From positions 2,316,747 to 2,380,746 of the forward strand of contig NZ_CP047056.1 of NCBI RefSeq assembly GCF_011065405.1: a DNA stretch of 64,000 bases, given 5' to 3'. Each line of letters starts with the position of its first letter. Position 1 is the stretch's first letter. A program made the position numbers and the translations under genes. Shown piece by piece: positions 53,440 to 62,173 of the stretch. The notes under the pieces were generated by a model. It searched no databases and was not told the origin of the DNA. It saw nothing but the letters and a program-made list of their open reading frames with translations. This DNA is from Succinivibrio dextrinosolvens. GTDB taxonomy: Bacteria > Pseudomonadota > Gammaproteobacteria > Enterobacterales > Succinivibrionaceae.

Positions 53440-53577
53440 TTACATGCACATGAGAGTGCAACTGTGACAGGTACACATTGAAGAGGTATAGAATGGATTT
53501 GCATTAACATATGAGGATGTATTTGCTTGGGACAAAACTGTTAGTACAGTTTTGTAAATCCGTGTAACTTTTTTCAT
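53440..53577 (-). CDS. Possible Met/Cys-rich leader peptide of metQ, 45 residues
   Basis: The reverse strand has AGGAGATCATT then ATG, an ideal ribosome site, opening a 45-codon frame that stops at 53440-53442, about 90 nt before metQ. It starts MKKVTRIYKTVLTVLS. Its last 13 residues read SMCTCHSCTLMCM, with three Met and four Cys codons close together. Hairpin TGCAC-N6-GTGCA (53445-53460) spans the final codons, and a weak AT-rich stem (53409-53427) follows before metQ. This is the architecture of ribosome-mediated attenuation by methionine or cysteine supply. Not proven; chance is possible. Confidence 0.4.
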   Translation of the reverse strand: MKKVTRIYKTVLTVLSQANTSSYVNANPFYTSSMCTCHSCTLMCM

Positions 53578-53659
53578 AATGATCTCCTGTCATTTATAAT
53601 CTGTAAAGAAATATTAACACCTTGATTTTATCTATGCTAATTCTATTTAATTATAAGTG

Positions 53660-53683
53660 GTTATAGTTATTTGCTATAACTAT
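53660..53683. promoter_or_regulatory. Palindromic operator candidate upstream of the metQ leader
   Basis: ATAGTTAT-TTGCT-ATAACTAT (53663-53683) is a perfect 8-bp inverted repeat; GTTATAG-N7-CTATAAC (53660-53680) is an overlapping alternative pairing. It lies 80-100 nt upstream of the leader ATG, a position compatible with a promoter-bound regulator. The regulator is unknown; it does not match the MetJ or MetR consensus. Confidence 0.5.
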
Positions 53684-53712
53684 ATTTGCGAAAATCTGAC
53701 AATAAATATAAA

Positions 53713-53736
53713 AATGGCGATCATCTGATCGCCATT
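53713..53736 (-). terminator. Terminator of hemX-hemY
   Basis: AATGGCGATCA and TGATCGCCATT form an 11-bp stem with a 2-nt loop, followed on the reverse strand by TTTTATATTT. It lies 23 nt after the hemY stop. Confidence 0.85.
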
Positions 53737-53758
53737 GAAAATTGATATATATCGGACT

Positions 53759-54961
53759 CTATTTCTTTAATGTCAGAGCCTTATCCTCGTAGATGAGAGC
53801 ATTGGCTTTTCTAAAGAAGTCAGTAGCCTCTTTGACCTTTTCAAGATTAGTCAGAATGGTACCGATTCTGATATAGATATCGGTGCTAGGCTCGATAGCC
53901 AGAGCTTTTTTATAGTCATCCAGAGCGTCAGGCATCAGACCTGCTCTGAACTCCAGGTTACCCATAGCCTTCAGCAGTGGCAGATTAACCTGAGCAGAGA
54001 TTATATTCTTTGAAGCGTATTTCTTCAGGAAAATCAGAACCTCAGGAACCGCAACTTCCCAGCTGGCGATTGAATCCACAAAGACAGGATCCAGTTCTTC
54101 CTTCATCAGGTCAAGAGCCAGATCCTGTGCTTTGTCTGGATTACCGAACTTAAGGTATTTATAGACGAGAGCTCCCATGATCTTAGAATTTCTCTTGTCC
54201 TCTCGACTGAGATCCCTATAAATCTGCTCCACCTTTTCTTTAGAGTCAGCTTCCTTAATCTCTTTCTCAAGATACCTGATGTAATAATTGCGGGCATCTT
54301 CCTTGGTTAAGGCCTTGAGCTTGATAAATTCCTTGCTGTTATCAAAGATCTTTTTGTAATCCTCATTGGCAAGGTAGCTCTTTATGTACAGCTGACTTAT
54401 GTATTTATTCTTGATGGCTCCATTCATATCATCAAGGTACTCTAACGCAGCGTTGGCATTGCCGATATCAAGATTTAGCTTTGCTCTTACAATATCAGCA
54501 GCAAGCTTAGCCTGTCTGCCTCTGCTCTTGGCTTCATCAAGTGCGGCACGAGTAAAGTCATACTGTTCGAGTGCAAACGCTGCCTGAGCTGCCACCAGAA
54601 GAGATTTTTCACTCATTTTCTTAAGAGGACAGGTGTGTTTTAAAAGTCCCAGACTCTGTTCAAACTGCCCCTGACTGAAGTCGATATAAGCTTCATCCTG
54701 GGCTGAGAGTTTCCTGTTGAATGCTCTGTTTTTAAAGCCATTCCTGATACGGGATGGTATATTCAGGATTTTCTTTAGGAGCACATACATTACGAAGAGC
54801 AGCAGAATAGAAAGAACGTAAATTACTATGGCTGTATTTACTGAGGTTTCAATGATTCTGTCCCCAAACACAATGTGCACAAACCCCTGTGTATCAGCTA
54901 GCATTGGTCCCACAAAGACTGCAACACTGGTAAACAGGATTAAAATCAGAATTTTAATCAT
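53759..54961 (-). CDS. hemY: HemY-like inner-membrane TPR protein
   Basis: A 400-residue protein with two N-terminal membrane segments (about residues 1-20 and 40-62) and a TPR-like helical domain on the periplasmic or cytosolic side. YIDFSQGQFEQSLGLLKH is the HemY_N/TPR region. Its role is unclear; in Gammaproteobacteria it is encoded with hemX after hemC-hemD. It overlaps the hemX stop by one base (TGATG), so the two are translationally coupled. No hemC or hemD is found here. Confidence 0.85.
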   Translation of the reverse strand: MIKILILILFTSVAVFVGPMLADTQGFVHIVFGDRIIETSVNTAIVIYVLSILLLFVMYVLLKKILNIPSRIRNGFKNRAFNRKLSAQDEAYIDFSQGQFEQSLGLLKHTCPLKKMSEKSLLVAAQAAFALEQYDFTRAALDEAKSRGRQAKLAADIVRAKLNLDIGNANAALEYLDDMNGAIKNKYISQLYIKSYLANEDYKKIFDNSKEFIKLKALTKEDARNYYIRYLEKEIKEADSKEKVEQIYRDLSREDKRNSKIMGALVYKYLKFGNPDKAQDLALDLMKEELDPVFVDSIASWEVAVPEVLIFLKKYASKNIISAQVNLPLLKAMGNLEFRAGLMPDALDDYKKALAIEPSTDIYIRIGTILTNLEKVKEATDFFRKANALIYEDKALTLKK

Positions 54962-56685
54962 CAGATGCCTTCCTTGTTTTCAGTCTTGTTGATCTCTTTA
55001 GTCTGCTCTGCGGAAGTCTTTTTCAAGCCGTTCTTTCTGGTTTCTGCAGCATCCTTTTTTAAATCTGCCTTAGCTTCAGGCTCTGAGCTCTGAACAGCCT
55101 TGGTATTTGTTTCCTTTCCCTTCTGCTTCTGCTGGTTTTTGTACAGATTGAATCTGTGCTGAGCATGAGCATTGAACAGGGGAACACTGGTAAGCTGATC
55201 TGGTTTACCTGCTGCAATGTTTATCAATGAAATTTCATCAATAACCTCAAGATTGGTGGTTACATTGGCATTGTTTATATCGTAGTAGGCTGAAATATGT
55301 TTTTTGATTTCATTTAGGTTGTGGGCAAAGCTTTCCTGATCTTTGTTGAACAGGGCAATCTTGGCTAAAAGAATCTCTGTCTTGATGTTCTGCAGCAGAA
55401 TTGCTGACTGCTCTGGGGACAGATACTGGTTAACCACACCATCGCTGCGTCTTCTTACTTCAACAAAGCGAGATGAGAATTCCTTGAGACTGGTTAAGAG
55501 ATTCTTCTTCCAGTCACTGATATTGTCAGTGGTTGTCTCTATTTTCTTGTAGGAAGCTTTTTTCTGTGCCTCGGTTAAGAACTCGTTCAGAGGCATGCTG
55601 TCTACGTTGTTATACACACTGTCTAGCTTATAGAGAATACCTCTTGAGTCTATATGCTCAACCTTCTTTAAGGAGAGAATATCTTTACTGATTGCTTCTC
55701 TGATCTGGTTGATTGCAGGCTCGTCAATCTTGACTAAAAGGGTATCAGCCTGAGAAAGATTTAGGAGAACACCCTCAATGTTGTCACTGAAGCTTAAGAT
55801 ATTCTGGGCGTTGGAAACTAGGAAGTAGCTCTTGGCAACCAGCCAGTCGTTAGGATTTCTGTCTTCATAGTCATTGAGTCGGATGTTAACAGCTTCAGTC
55901 TGCTTGGCGGCCTTTTCAACTGATTTTTGCAGATTCTCCTGCTGATTCTTTAAAATATTGTTCTGATTCTTAAGCTCATCATTGGCAGCAAGAAGATTGC
56001 TTACTCTCTCATCCTTTGCCTTAATCTGATTGTAGAGGTCATTTATCTTGGATTCGGTTGCACTTACATTGGAGCTTGACTGCTGTACCTGCTGCTGTAT
56101 CTCCATGATGTCACTGTATTTCTGCTGATCAAGGTAATAGACGCCATAGGCTCCTGCACCGATTACCAATATTAGTGCAAAAGTTAGCAGATTAACTCTG
56201 GATTTTAAAGAGGACACCTGAGGTGTCAATCTGTCATATTCTGTAGCAGGCACAACCTGCTGTGGCTGTTCATCGTTCATGTGTAAAGGATCTTCCTTTT
56301 TTTGTAGTTCTGTTTTTATTTCTGTATTTACAGCAGCCTCTGGTTTTTTAGTATCGTCCTTGATCCTGTCTGCGGAATTATCTGAAGTGGAATGTTTCTG
56401 ATTCAGGTGTAACTCAGGATCTGTTTTTTTCTCTGCGGAAGCTGTTCTCCTGCTGTAATCGAAGGTATGGCTGTGTTCCGTAAATGAATGCTCTGGTTTC
56501 TTAGCTGCAGAATTTTTAGGCTCTGAGTCTAATAGAATCTTAGCCTGATTGAGGGTAGCGTCAACTTCTCTGTTTAACCTTGCCTGTACCAGCTTGTCAT
56601 GACTGTCTGGTACCGCTCCTTTCTTTGCTTCACCTGCCTTGTTTGCAAATGAATCCTTTATGTTTGCCTTGTGATCGTTAGACAT
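54961..56685 (-). CDS. hemX: HemX-like inner-membrane protein
   Basis: About 574 residues. The N-terminal ~160 residues are a charged, low-complexity cytosolic tail. One membrane segment (about 165-190, LLTFALILVIGAGAYGVYYL) and a periplasmic coiled coil (about 190-290, Gln/Asn/Lys-rich) follow, then a helical domain and a Lys/Glu-rich C-terminus. This is the usual HemX (Pfam HemX) layout; the N-terminal tail is longer than in E. coli. I start at the ATG at 56685, preceded by GAGATAAAGCAT. The function of HemX is not settled despite its name. Divergent from cyaA. Confidence 0.82.
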   Translation of the reverse strand: MSNDHKANIKDSFANKAGEAKKGAVPDSHDKLVQARLNREVDATLNQAKILLDSEPKNSAAKKPEHSFTEHSHTFDYSRRTASAEKKTDPELHLNQKHSTSDNSADRIKDDTKKPEAAVNTEIKTELQKKEDPLHMNDEQPQQVVPATEYDRLTPQVSSLKSRVNLLTFALILVIGAGAYGVYYLDQQKYSDIMEIQQQVQQSSSNVSATESKINDLYNQIKAKDERVSNLLAANDELKNQNNILKNQQENLQKSVEKAAKQTEAVNIRLNDYEDRNPNDWLVAKSYFLVSNAQNILSFSDNIEGVLLNLSQADTLLVKIDEPAINQIREAISKDILSLKKVEHIDSRGILYKLDSVYNNVDSMPLNEFLTEAQKKASYKKIETTTDNISDWKKNLLTSLKEFSSRFVEVRRRSDGVVNQYLSPEQSAILLQNIKTEILLAKIALFNKDQESFAHNLNEIKKHISAYYDINNANVTTNLEVIDEISLINIAAGKPDQLTSVPLFNAHAQHRFNLYKNQQKQKGKETNTKAVQSSEPEAKADLKKDAAETRKNGLKKTSAEQTKEINKTENKEGI

Positions 56686-56886
56686 ATGCTTTATCTCTAC
56701 TCTAAGCAAAAGAATTGTATCTTTTATGATACCATGTATATATTCTATTTATATGAATAAGCAAGATTTTGTACTTTGACAAGTAGCTACTGATCACTTT
56801 TTTGAGTAAATTCGTAGTATATTTTGTTAAAATTAGATTTCGTGTAGATTTCTAATAAAAACTTTCCAAAGAGGCATAGCTTTAAT

Positions 56887-59358
56887 ATGGATAAAGCTCA
56901 ATTTGAAAAAAGATTTTCAAAGGTGAGTTCCTTTAATAGAGGCCGTTTTGCTATTGCCCGTCAGATCATGACCAAGAATGTAAATGAGGTTCTTGATCTG
57001 GTTCCTATACTTATTCACTACAACCATCCCGCAATTCCCGGCTACAGAAAAAATGGCGTGCCTTTCGGTATCGACATGTTCACTCCGAATGACTTTCAGC
57101 GTAAGTATCTTCAGGACAGAGGCATTGATCCTGATGAAAAAACTGAAACCTTCTGGCCTGTTTATGCCCTTTATGCCATGGGAAGTACCTCCTCTATTGC
57201 TCAGGGACAGAAATCTGATCTGGATATCTGGGTCTGTGTAAGTAAGGATCTCCCTAATTATGAGATGAATCTTCTCGCTGAAAAATGCAGATTCATTTCC
57301 TCTTTCTGCAAGGCTCTGGGAGCGGATGTTAACCTCTTTGTTACCGCGGAGAACCGTTTTATCAGCGGTGAACACGGTACTATGGATACAGAGGACTGCG
57401 GTTCGGCACAGTCTCTGTTCCTTTTAGATGAATTCTACCGCTCATCTTTCAGAATCTGTGGACGTTACATTGTCTGGTACATGATTTCGGTTGAGGATGA
57501 GCTCAGAGATTACGCCTCTGTGGTTGAGGATTTCTATAAGCTTGACTGGCTGATTAAGGAGCAGTGGTTTGACTTCGGTTCTGTTGCCAAGTGCTCTCCT
57601 GTTGAGTACTTCGGTTCCGGCATGTGGCTGGTTTACAAGGGTATTGACCATCCTCTAAAAGCTCTTTTAAAGATTATTCTGATGGAAGCTTATGCCTCCG
57701 AATATCCTCATACTATTCTGATGTCCATGGATCTGAAGTCCTCGGTCATTTCAAGTAGAACTTTTGGTCTTGGTCATGATTCCTACTATCTTCTTTATAA
57801 AAAGGTATCCAAGTATCTTTCTAAAATAGGGGATAGGGATCGACTCGAGCTTGTAAGAAAATGTTTCTATTTAAAGCTTCTTGAGGCCATTGACGGTCAG
57901 CCTCAGAGTAAGCTGCTAAATAAGCGCAAGATTCTGATGCGAAGAGTTGCAAAGCTTTGGGACTGGTCATCATCCTATATTGAAAAGCTGTCTTCAAAGA
58001 AGAATCTTAATCTCTCTTCTATCAAGCGTTTTCAGAATCAGCTTTTAGAGTCTCTGTTAAAAAGTTACAAGGCACTGCTGCGATTCTCTGTTACCCACGG
58101 AATTGAATACGCCATTACCTCCGATGATGCAGGTGTTCTTTCAAGAAAAATCTACGCCTCCATTGACAGGTATCCGGGCAAAATCATGCAGTCGTACAGT
58201 GAAGTTGGCAACTTCATGGAAGAGGAGACTCTCTCTTTAATTATGCCATCAGAAAACACTGTCTGCAGACACGGCTGGCATGTTTATCCATGTGCAATAG
58301 ACAATATTGATCTGTTATCCACAAGAGTCGTTTATATTGCTCCGCGTGCCGTAGAAATGGTGGCATGGCTTACAGCCAACCGTGTGCTGACATCTCGTAC
58401 AAAGGTTTATGTGTCAGCCAGAAGTTCTTCTGTGGATTACAAGAAAATCAAAAGACTTGCGGATGACATTGACAGATTCTTTTTCTCAAAAAAGATTAAG
58501 GTAAGAGAGGATGATCTCAGAAAGACTCGAGATGTAGTTAAATCTATGGTGGTGATTAACTTTGAAAATGACATCACCAAAAAGTTCCTGATCTCAAACT
58601 CTGACCTTGAATTGGGAGATACCCTCTCCTGCGGTCGACAGAAAATGTGTCTGATTGGCTCCATCGATGTAATTTCCCTCAATACCTGGGGAGAGCTTAC
58701 ATGTCATTCCTATTCTGACGGAGAACTTGGAGTTGTTGAGCTTCTGGCAACAATCCTTAGAAGCAGTGCTCTGACTGTTATCCCTCGTGAAAATATCGAC
58801 CTTGAAAAAATTCTGAAGGTCTGCAGTTATTCTGATGAACATGGTGATCTGATCCGCTATGATCTGGAGTCGACCATCAAGGGTATCTTAGGCTGCTACA
58901 GTGATTATGAGTCAACCTATGTATTCAATGTTTCTCATAATACTTATGAGGCCAGAGTCAACGAGGACAGCAATGACGTTTCAATTATCAGAAGAAGCAT
59001 GTTCCGTGCCTCTGATGATGACGTAACAATCCTGTCACGTTTTGGTATGAGACCTGAGTACGCGCTTCAGGTTCCAGCCTCCGTTGAACATCATGCTACC
59101 ATCGGCATTATGCAGTATTTCTTTGCCAGGGAGCAGGAAGGCTGGAAAATCTATATCGTCAATGAGCGAAATGAAGTTAAGATTTTCTACGGGTTCAATG
59201 GCTCCCGTGCCGCACTGGTAAACTCTATCAACAGATACTACACTGCTCAGTCAGACTCGAGTTCAGCCAAATCAACTCTTAATTTCAATCTTCCACAGTA
59301 TTTTGTACTAGGAAATGATCAAAAATCGATCCATCCGTTCACAATTTCCAATAAATAG
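56887..59358 (+). CDS. cyaA: Class I adenylate cyclase
   Basis: An 823-residue cytosolic enzyme making cAMP from ATP, for CRP-dependent regulation. The catalytic nucleotidyltransferase motif MGSTSSIAQGQKSDLDIWVC (residues 98-117) with Asp-x-Asp is intact. The N-terminal region (FNRGRFAIARQI, NHPAIPGYRKNGVP) and the central sections match enteric CyaA closely. The C-terminal half is the glucose-regulated part. The length is near the enteric 848. Its neighbours hemX, lptM, lysA and dapF match the conserved Gammaproteobacterial order. Confidence 0.95.
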   Translation: MDKAQFEKRFSKVSSFNRGRFAIARQIMTKNVNEVLDLVPILIHYNHPAIPGYRKNGVPFGIDMFTPNDFQRKYLQDRGIDPDEKTETFWPVYALYAMGSTSSIAQGQKSDLDIWVCVSKDLPNYEMNLLAEKCRFISSFCKALGADVNLFVTAENRFISGEHGTMDTEDCGSAQSLFLLDEFYRSSFRICGRYIVWYMISVEDELRDYASVVEDFYKLDWLIKEQWFDFGSVAKCSPVEYFGSGMWLVYKGIDHPLKALLKIILMEAYASEYPHTILMSMDLKSSVISSRTFGLGHDSYYLLYKKVSKYLSKIGDRDRLELVRKCFYLKLLEAIDGQPQSKLLNKRKILMRRVAKLWDWSSSYIEKLSSKKNLNLSSIKRFQNQLLESLLKSYKALLRFSVTHGIEYAITSDDAGVLSRKIYASIDRYPGKIMQSYSEVGNFMEEETLSLIMPSENTVCRHGWHVYPCAIDNIDLLSTRVVYIAPRAVEMVAWLTANRVLTSRTKVYVSARSSSVDYKKIKRLADDIDRFFFSKKIKVREDDLRKTRDVVKSMVVINFENDITKKFLISNSDLELGDTLSCGRQKMCLIGSIDVISLNTWGELTCHSYSDGELGVVELLATILRSSALTVIPRENIDLEKILKVCSYSDEHGDLIRYDLESTIKGILGCYSDYESTYVFNVSHNTYEARVNEDSNDVSIIRRSMFRASDDDVTILSRFGMRPEYALQVPASVEHHATIGIMQYFFAREQEGWKIYIVNERNEVKIFYGFNGSRAALVNSINRYYTAQSDSSSAKSTLNFNLPQYFVLGNDQKSIHPFTISNK

Positions 59359-59442
59359 TGCCAAATTGGATCATTTTGGATATACTTTCACTGAAAGTAT
59401 GAAATTTTTTTCATTACTCTTAATTTTAATAGGTTAATCAAA

Positions 59443-59634
59443 TTGAATAAATTTATTGCATTACTGTCTATAACTGTTGCAACACTTTTTCTGTATGGCT
59501 GCGGAATTAAAGGCCCTCTTTATATAGAAAAAGATCCTCAGACTCAGACCCAAAAGGTGGATGATGAGCAGCAGCTTGGTACTCAAGAGAATAATCAGAC
59601 AAAAGTCTCTGATGGTCAGAGCGTGCTTTACTAG
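59443..59634 (+). CDS. lptM: LptM-type (YifL) small lipoprotein
   Basis: A 63-residue lipoprotein. The signal ends in lipobox FLYGC (Cys near residue 20), followed by GIKGPLYIEKD, the conserved LptM start. In E. coli the protein helps LptD form its disulfides and assemble the LPS translocon. The C-terminal part is Gln/Asn/Thr-rich and variable. The start is a TTG at 59443, with AGG upstream; the gene is 84 nt after cyaA and 65 nt before lysA, in the usual genomic order. Confidence 0.85.
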   Translation: MNKFIALLSITVATLFLYGCGIKGPLYIEKDPQTQTQKVDDEQQLGTQENNQTKVSDGQSVLY

Positions 59635-59699
59635 AATTCAAAAGGTAGTTAACCCGTCTGTGTCGAATGATACGCCCAATTGACTAATGGATTTGTAAA

Positions 59700-60947
59700 A
59701 TGGATTTCTTTGGCTTTAAAGATTCAGATTTGTATGCGGAATCTGTAAAGATTACCGATATTGCATCACAGTATGGAACCCCTCTCTACGTATATTCAAA
59801 GGCAACCCTCTCAAAACACATGGAGGCTTTTGAGTCTGCACTTAAGAGTCGGAAACATCTGGTCTGCTTTGCGGTAAAAGCCTGCTCAAATCTTGCTGTC
59901 CTTAATCTTATGGCAAAGCTCGGTGCCGGTTTTGATATTGTCTCAGAAGGTGAACTTCGTCGTGTAATCGCAGCAGGAGGTGATCCTTCAAAGGTAGTCT
60001 TCTCTGGTGTAGGCAAGAGTGAAAGTGAAATTGAGTTTGCGCTTTCGCAGAAGATAAACTGTCTGAATATTGAATCTCCTGAGGAGATTGATACCGTTAT
60101 AAAGGTTGCCAGAAGACTAAATGTTGTGGCTCCGGTAGCTCTGAGAGTTAATCCTGGTGTCGATGCCAAGACTCATCCTTCAATTTCCACCGGTCTTAAG
60201 AACAACAAGTTCGGTGTAAGTGAAGATCTGGCCTTTGATCTTTACAGAAAAATGTCGCTAGAGCCATGCCTGAAAGTTTCAGGTATCGACTGTCATATCG
60301 GTTCACAGATGACCTCTGTTGATCCTATAATTGAAGCTTCAGATAAACTTATTTCTCTATATAATAAGTTGGTGGCAGCAGGAATAAAGGTTGATCACAT
60401 TGATATCGGCGGTGGACTTGGGGTTATCTATGATAATGAGACTCCTCCAAGCCCTGAGGAGTATCTGACTCCAATCTTAAAGAAGCTGGAAGGTCTGGAT
60501 GTAGCTCTGTACATCGAGCCTGGACGTGCCATGGTTGCCAATGCAGCAGTGCTTTTAGCCAAGGTTTTATACCAGAAGGATAATGGCGATAAGCATTTTG
60601 TGATAACAGATACTGCAATGAATGATATGATACGTCCTGCACTTTATGGCGCTAAAATGACTATCGTAAATGCAACCAGGCATTCAGATACAGCTGCTGT
60701 AAAGTCAGATATTGTAGGCCCTATCTGTGAAAGTGACGATTTTTTAGGTAAGGATCGTTCACTTTGTGTAAAGAATGGAGATATCCTGGTTGTAAGAGGT
60801 GCCGGAGCCTACGGCTCCTCAATGGCCTCAACCTATAATACCCGCCGTCTGTGCGCAGAGGTGATGGTTGATGGCGATAAGACTGTTCTAATCAAGAAGA
60901 GACAGGCTTTCGAGGATATCTGGAAGGATGAAATTATTCCGGAATAA
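59700..60947 (+). CDS. lysA: Diaminopimelate decarboxylase
   Basis: PLP enzyme, 415 residues, that decarboxylates meso-DAP to lysine in the cytosol. The PLP lysine is in VCFAVKACSNLA (near residue 58), the phosphate-binding glycines in HIDIGGGLGVIY and the conserved CHIGSQ in GIDCHIGSQ. The second active-site cysteine appears in ICESDDF. It is followed 11 nt later by a dapF homologue, as in many Gammaproteobacteria, but that DapF lacks its catalytic cysteines. Confidence 0.96.
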   Translation: MDFFGFKDSDLYAESVKITDIASQYGTPLYVYSKATLSKHMEAFESALKSRKHLVCFAVKACSNLAVLNLMAKLGAGFDIVSEGELRRVIAAGGDPSKVVFSGVGKSESEIEFALSQKINCLNIESPEEIDTVIKVARRLNVVAPVALRVNPGVDAKTHPSISTGLKNNKFGVSEDLAFDLYRKMSLEPCLKVSGIDCHIGSQMTSVDPIIEASDKLISLYNKLVAAGIKVDHIDIGGGLGVIYDNETPPSPEEYLTPILKKLEGLDVALYIEPGRAMVANAAVLLAKVLYQKDNGDKHFVITDTAMNDMIRPALYGAKMTIVNATRHSDTAAVKSDIVGPICESDDFLGKDRSLCVKNGDILVVRGAGAYGSSMASTYNTRRLCAEVMVDGDKTVLIKKRQAFEDIWKDEIIPE

Positions 60948-60958
60948 AAAGGATTAGC

Positions 60959-61795
60959 ATGATTTTTAAATTTTCCAAAATGCAGTGCTGCGGCAACGAT
61001 TTTATGTTTGTTGACGCCATTACTCAGAAAGCGTTTTTCTCTCCTGAACTTATCAGAAAGCTTGCTGACAGACATTTTGGAATTGGTTTTGATCAGCTGA
61101 TTCTGGTAGAACCTCCTTTTGATCCTGAGGTGGATTTCCATTTCAGGATTTTCAACTCCGACGGTACCGAAGTTCAGATAGGAGCTAATGCTGCTGCCTG
61201 TTTTATTCATTTTGTCATCGAACACAAGCTTACTGCCAAAAATGAGCTTCTGGTAAGTTCAGCCTCAAGACTTCTTGAAGTCAAGCTTAACGAGGATGGT
61301 TCTGTACGCGTGAATGTCGGTGCTCCTTCCTTTGCACCTGAGGATATTCCATATGCTTCACTGCATACCTCTGATACTTATCCTTTCAGGTTCAAGGATG
61401 GAGAGGAACTGTCTCACAGTGTTGTTTCCATGGGTAATCCTCACGCTGTTTTCTTTGTGGATGATCTGAAAAAGATTCCTCTTGAGAAGTATGGTAAAGA
61501 GGTTGAATCTGACGAGAAATTCCCTGAAAAGGTGAATGTAAGCTTTGTAAAGGTCGAATCAGAGCATGAAATAACCCTCAAGCTCTTTGAGCGTGGCTGT
61601 GGAGTTACTCTGGCAAACGGTACCTGTGCCTGTGCATCCTGTGTCTGCGGAATTGTTTCTGGAAAGCTTTCTTCCCCAGTAAAAGTAAATATGCCTGGCG
61701 GTACTGCTCAGATCGAGTGGAAAGGAGGGAGAGAGCCTGTGTTTATGACTGTATCAGAGATATCCCGTGTGTACGATGGTACTTTCAGTGTCTAA
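60959..61795 (+). CDS. dapF: Degenerate DapF paralogue lacking both catalytic cysteines
   Basis: A 278-residue full-length homologue of Gammaproteobacterial DapF; LIRKLADRHFGIGFDQL and VEPPFDPEVDF match E. coli DapF nearly word for word. In the QCGNGARC motif the catalytic cysteine is Gly (VQIGANAAAC, Gly75), and in the TQACGSGACA motif the second is Asn (VTLANGTCACA, Asn220). The binding positions Asn in CCGNDF, Asn in RIFNSDG, VVSMGNPH, FPEKVNV and ERG are kept. It cannot epimerise by the known two-cysteine mechanism. It may be a DAP-binding regulator or a partner of the other DapF. Part of the lysA transcript. Confidence 0.9.
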   Translation: MIFKFSKMQCCGNDFMFVDAITQKAFFSPELIRKLADRHFGIGFDQLILVEPPFDPEVDFHFRIFNSDGTEVQIGANAAACFIHFVIEHKLTAKNELLVSSASRLLEVKLNEDGSVRVNVGAPSFAPEDIPYASLHTSDTYPFRFKDGEELSHSVVSMGNPHAVFFVDDLKKIPLEKYGKEVESDEKFPEKVNVSFVKVESEHEITLKLFERGCGVTLANGTCACASCVCGIVSGKLSSPVKVNMPGGTAQIEWKGGREPVFMTVSEISRVYDGTFSV

Positions 61796-61847
61796 CAATT
61801 CAGGAGCTGATTTCATCAAAATTGTAAAAATACAGTAGCCGTCATGA
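61796..61847. other. Short intergenic sequence
   Basis: No terminator with a clear stem is seen between dapF and the LuxR-type remnant. Plus-strand transcripts may run into the transposase region. Confidence 0.35.
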
Positions 61848-62008
61848 CTATTCACTGATTATTCTGATTAGTTCTCTTTGGTTTTTAGTTCCGGTTTTAT
61901 CAAAAATTCTTGAAATACGGTATTTCACCGTTCTCTCCGTTATGTCTAACTCTAATGCCATATCTCTGATTGACTTTAACTGAACGATTTCCTTAAGACC
62001 TGTGTTCC
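61848..62008 (-). pseudogene. LuxR-type helix-turn-helix remnant
   Basis: The reverse strand to a stop at 61848-61850 reads EIVQLKSIRDMALELD, ITERTVKYRISRIFDKTG and TKNQRELIRIISE. This is the C-terminal LuxR/FixJ DNA-binding helix-turn-helix (pattern ISERTVKNHLSRIFEKLGVKNR). An in-frame stop just upstream cuts off the receiver or sensor part, which is absent. A relic of a two-component response regulator. Confidence 0.75.
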
Positions 62009-62173
62009 GCAGCTAGAACCTAAAATTTAAGAAAATTCGAAAAAAACGTTTGGCTTCAAATAAAGGCTGAACGTTATTTTTTGCCTTAAATCACATGTTA
62101 GTATTTTAGTATGCATTGATATGAATAATATGATATACTATACCTGTGAATTTCCTCTGCGGAGTACCTGTGT
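62009..62173. other. Sequence preceding the transposase
   Basis: AT-rich, no gene seen. The left end of the IS1634-type element may lie here, but inverted repeats could not be identified because the right end is outside the window. Confidence 0.4.

Noticed and set aside
53350-53760. S-adenosylmethionine riboswitch before metQ
   Set aside because: No conserved SAM-I or SAM-II core was recognised; the small frame and hairpin explain the structure better.
59635-59699. Lysine riboswitch before lysA
   Set aside because: The 65-base interval is too short for the lysine aptamer.
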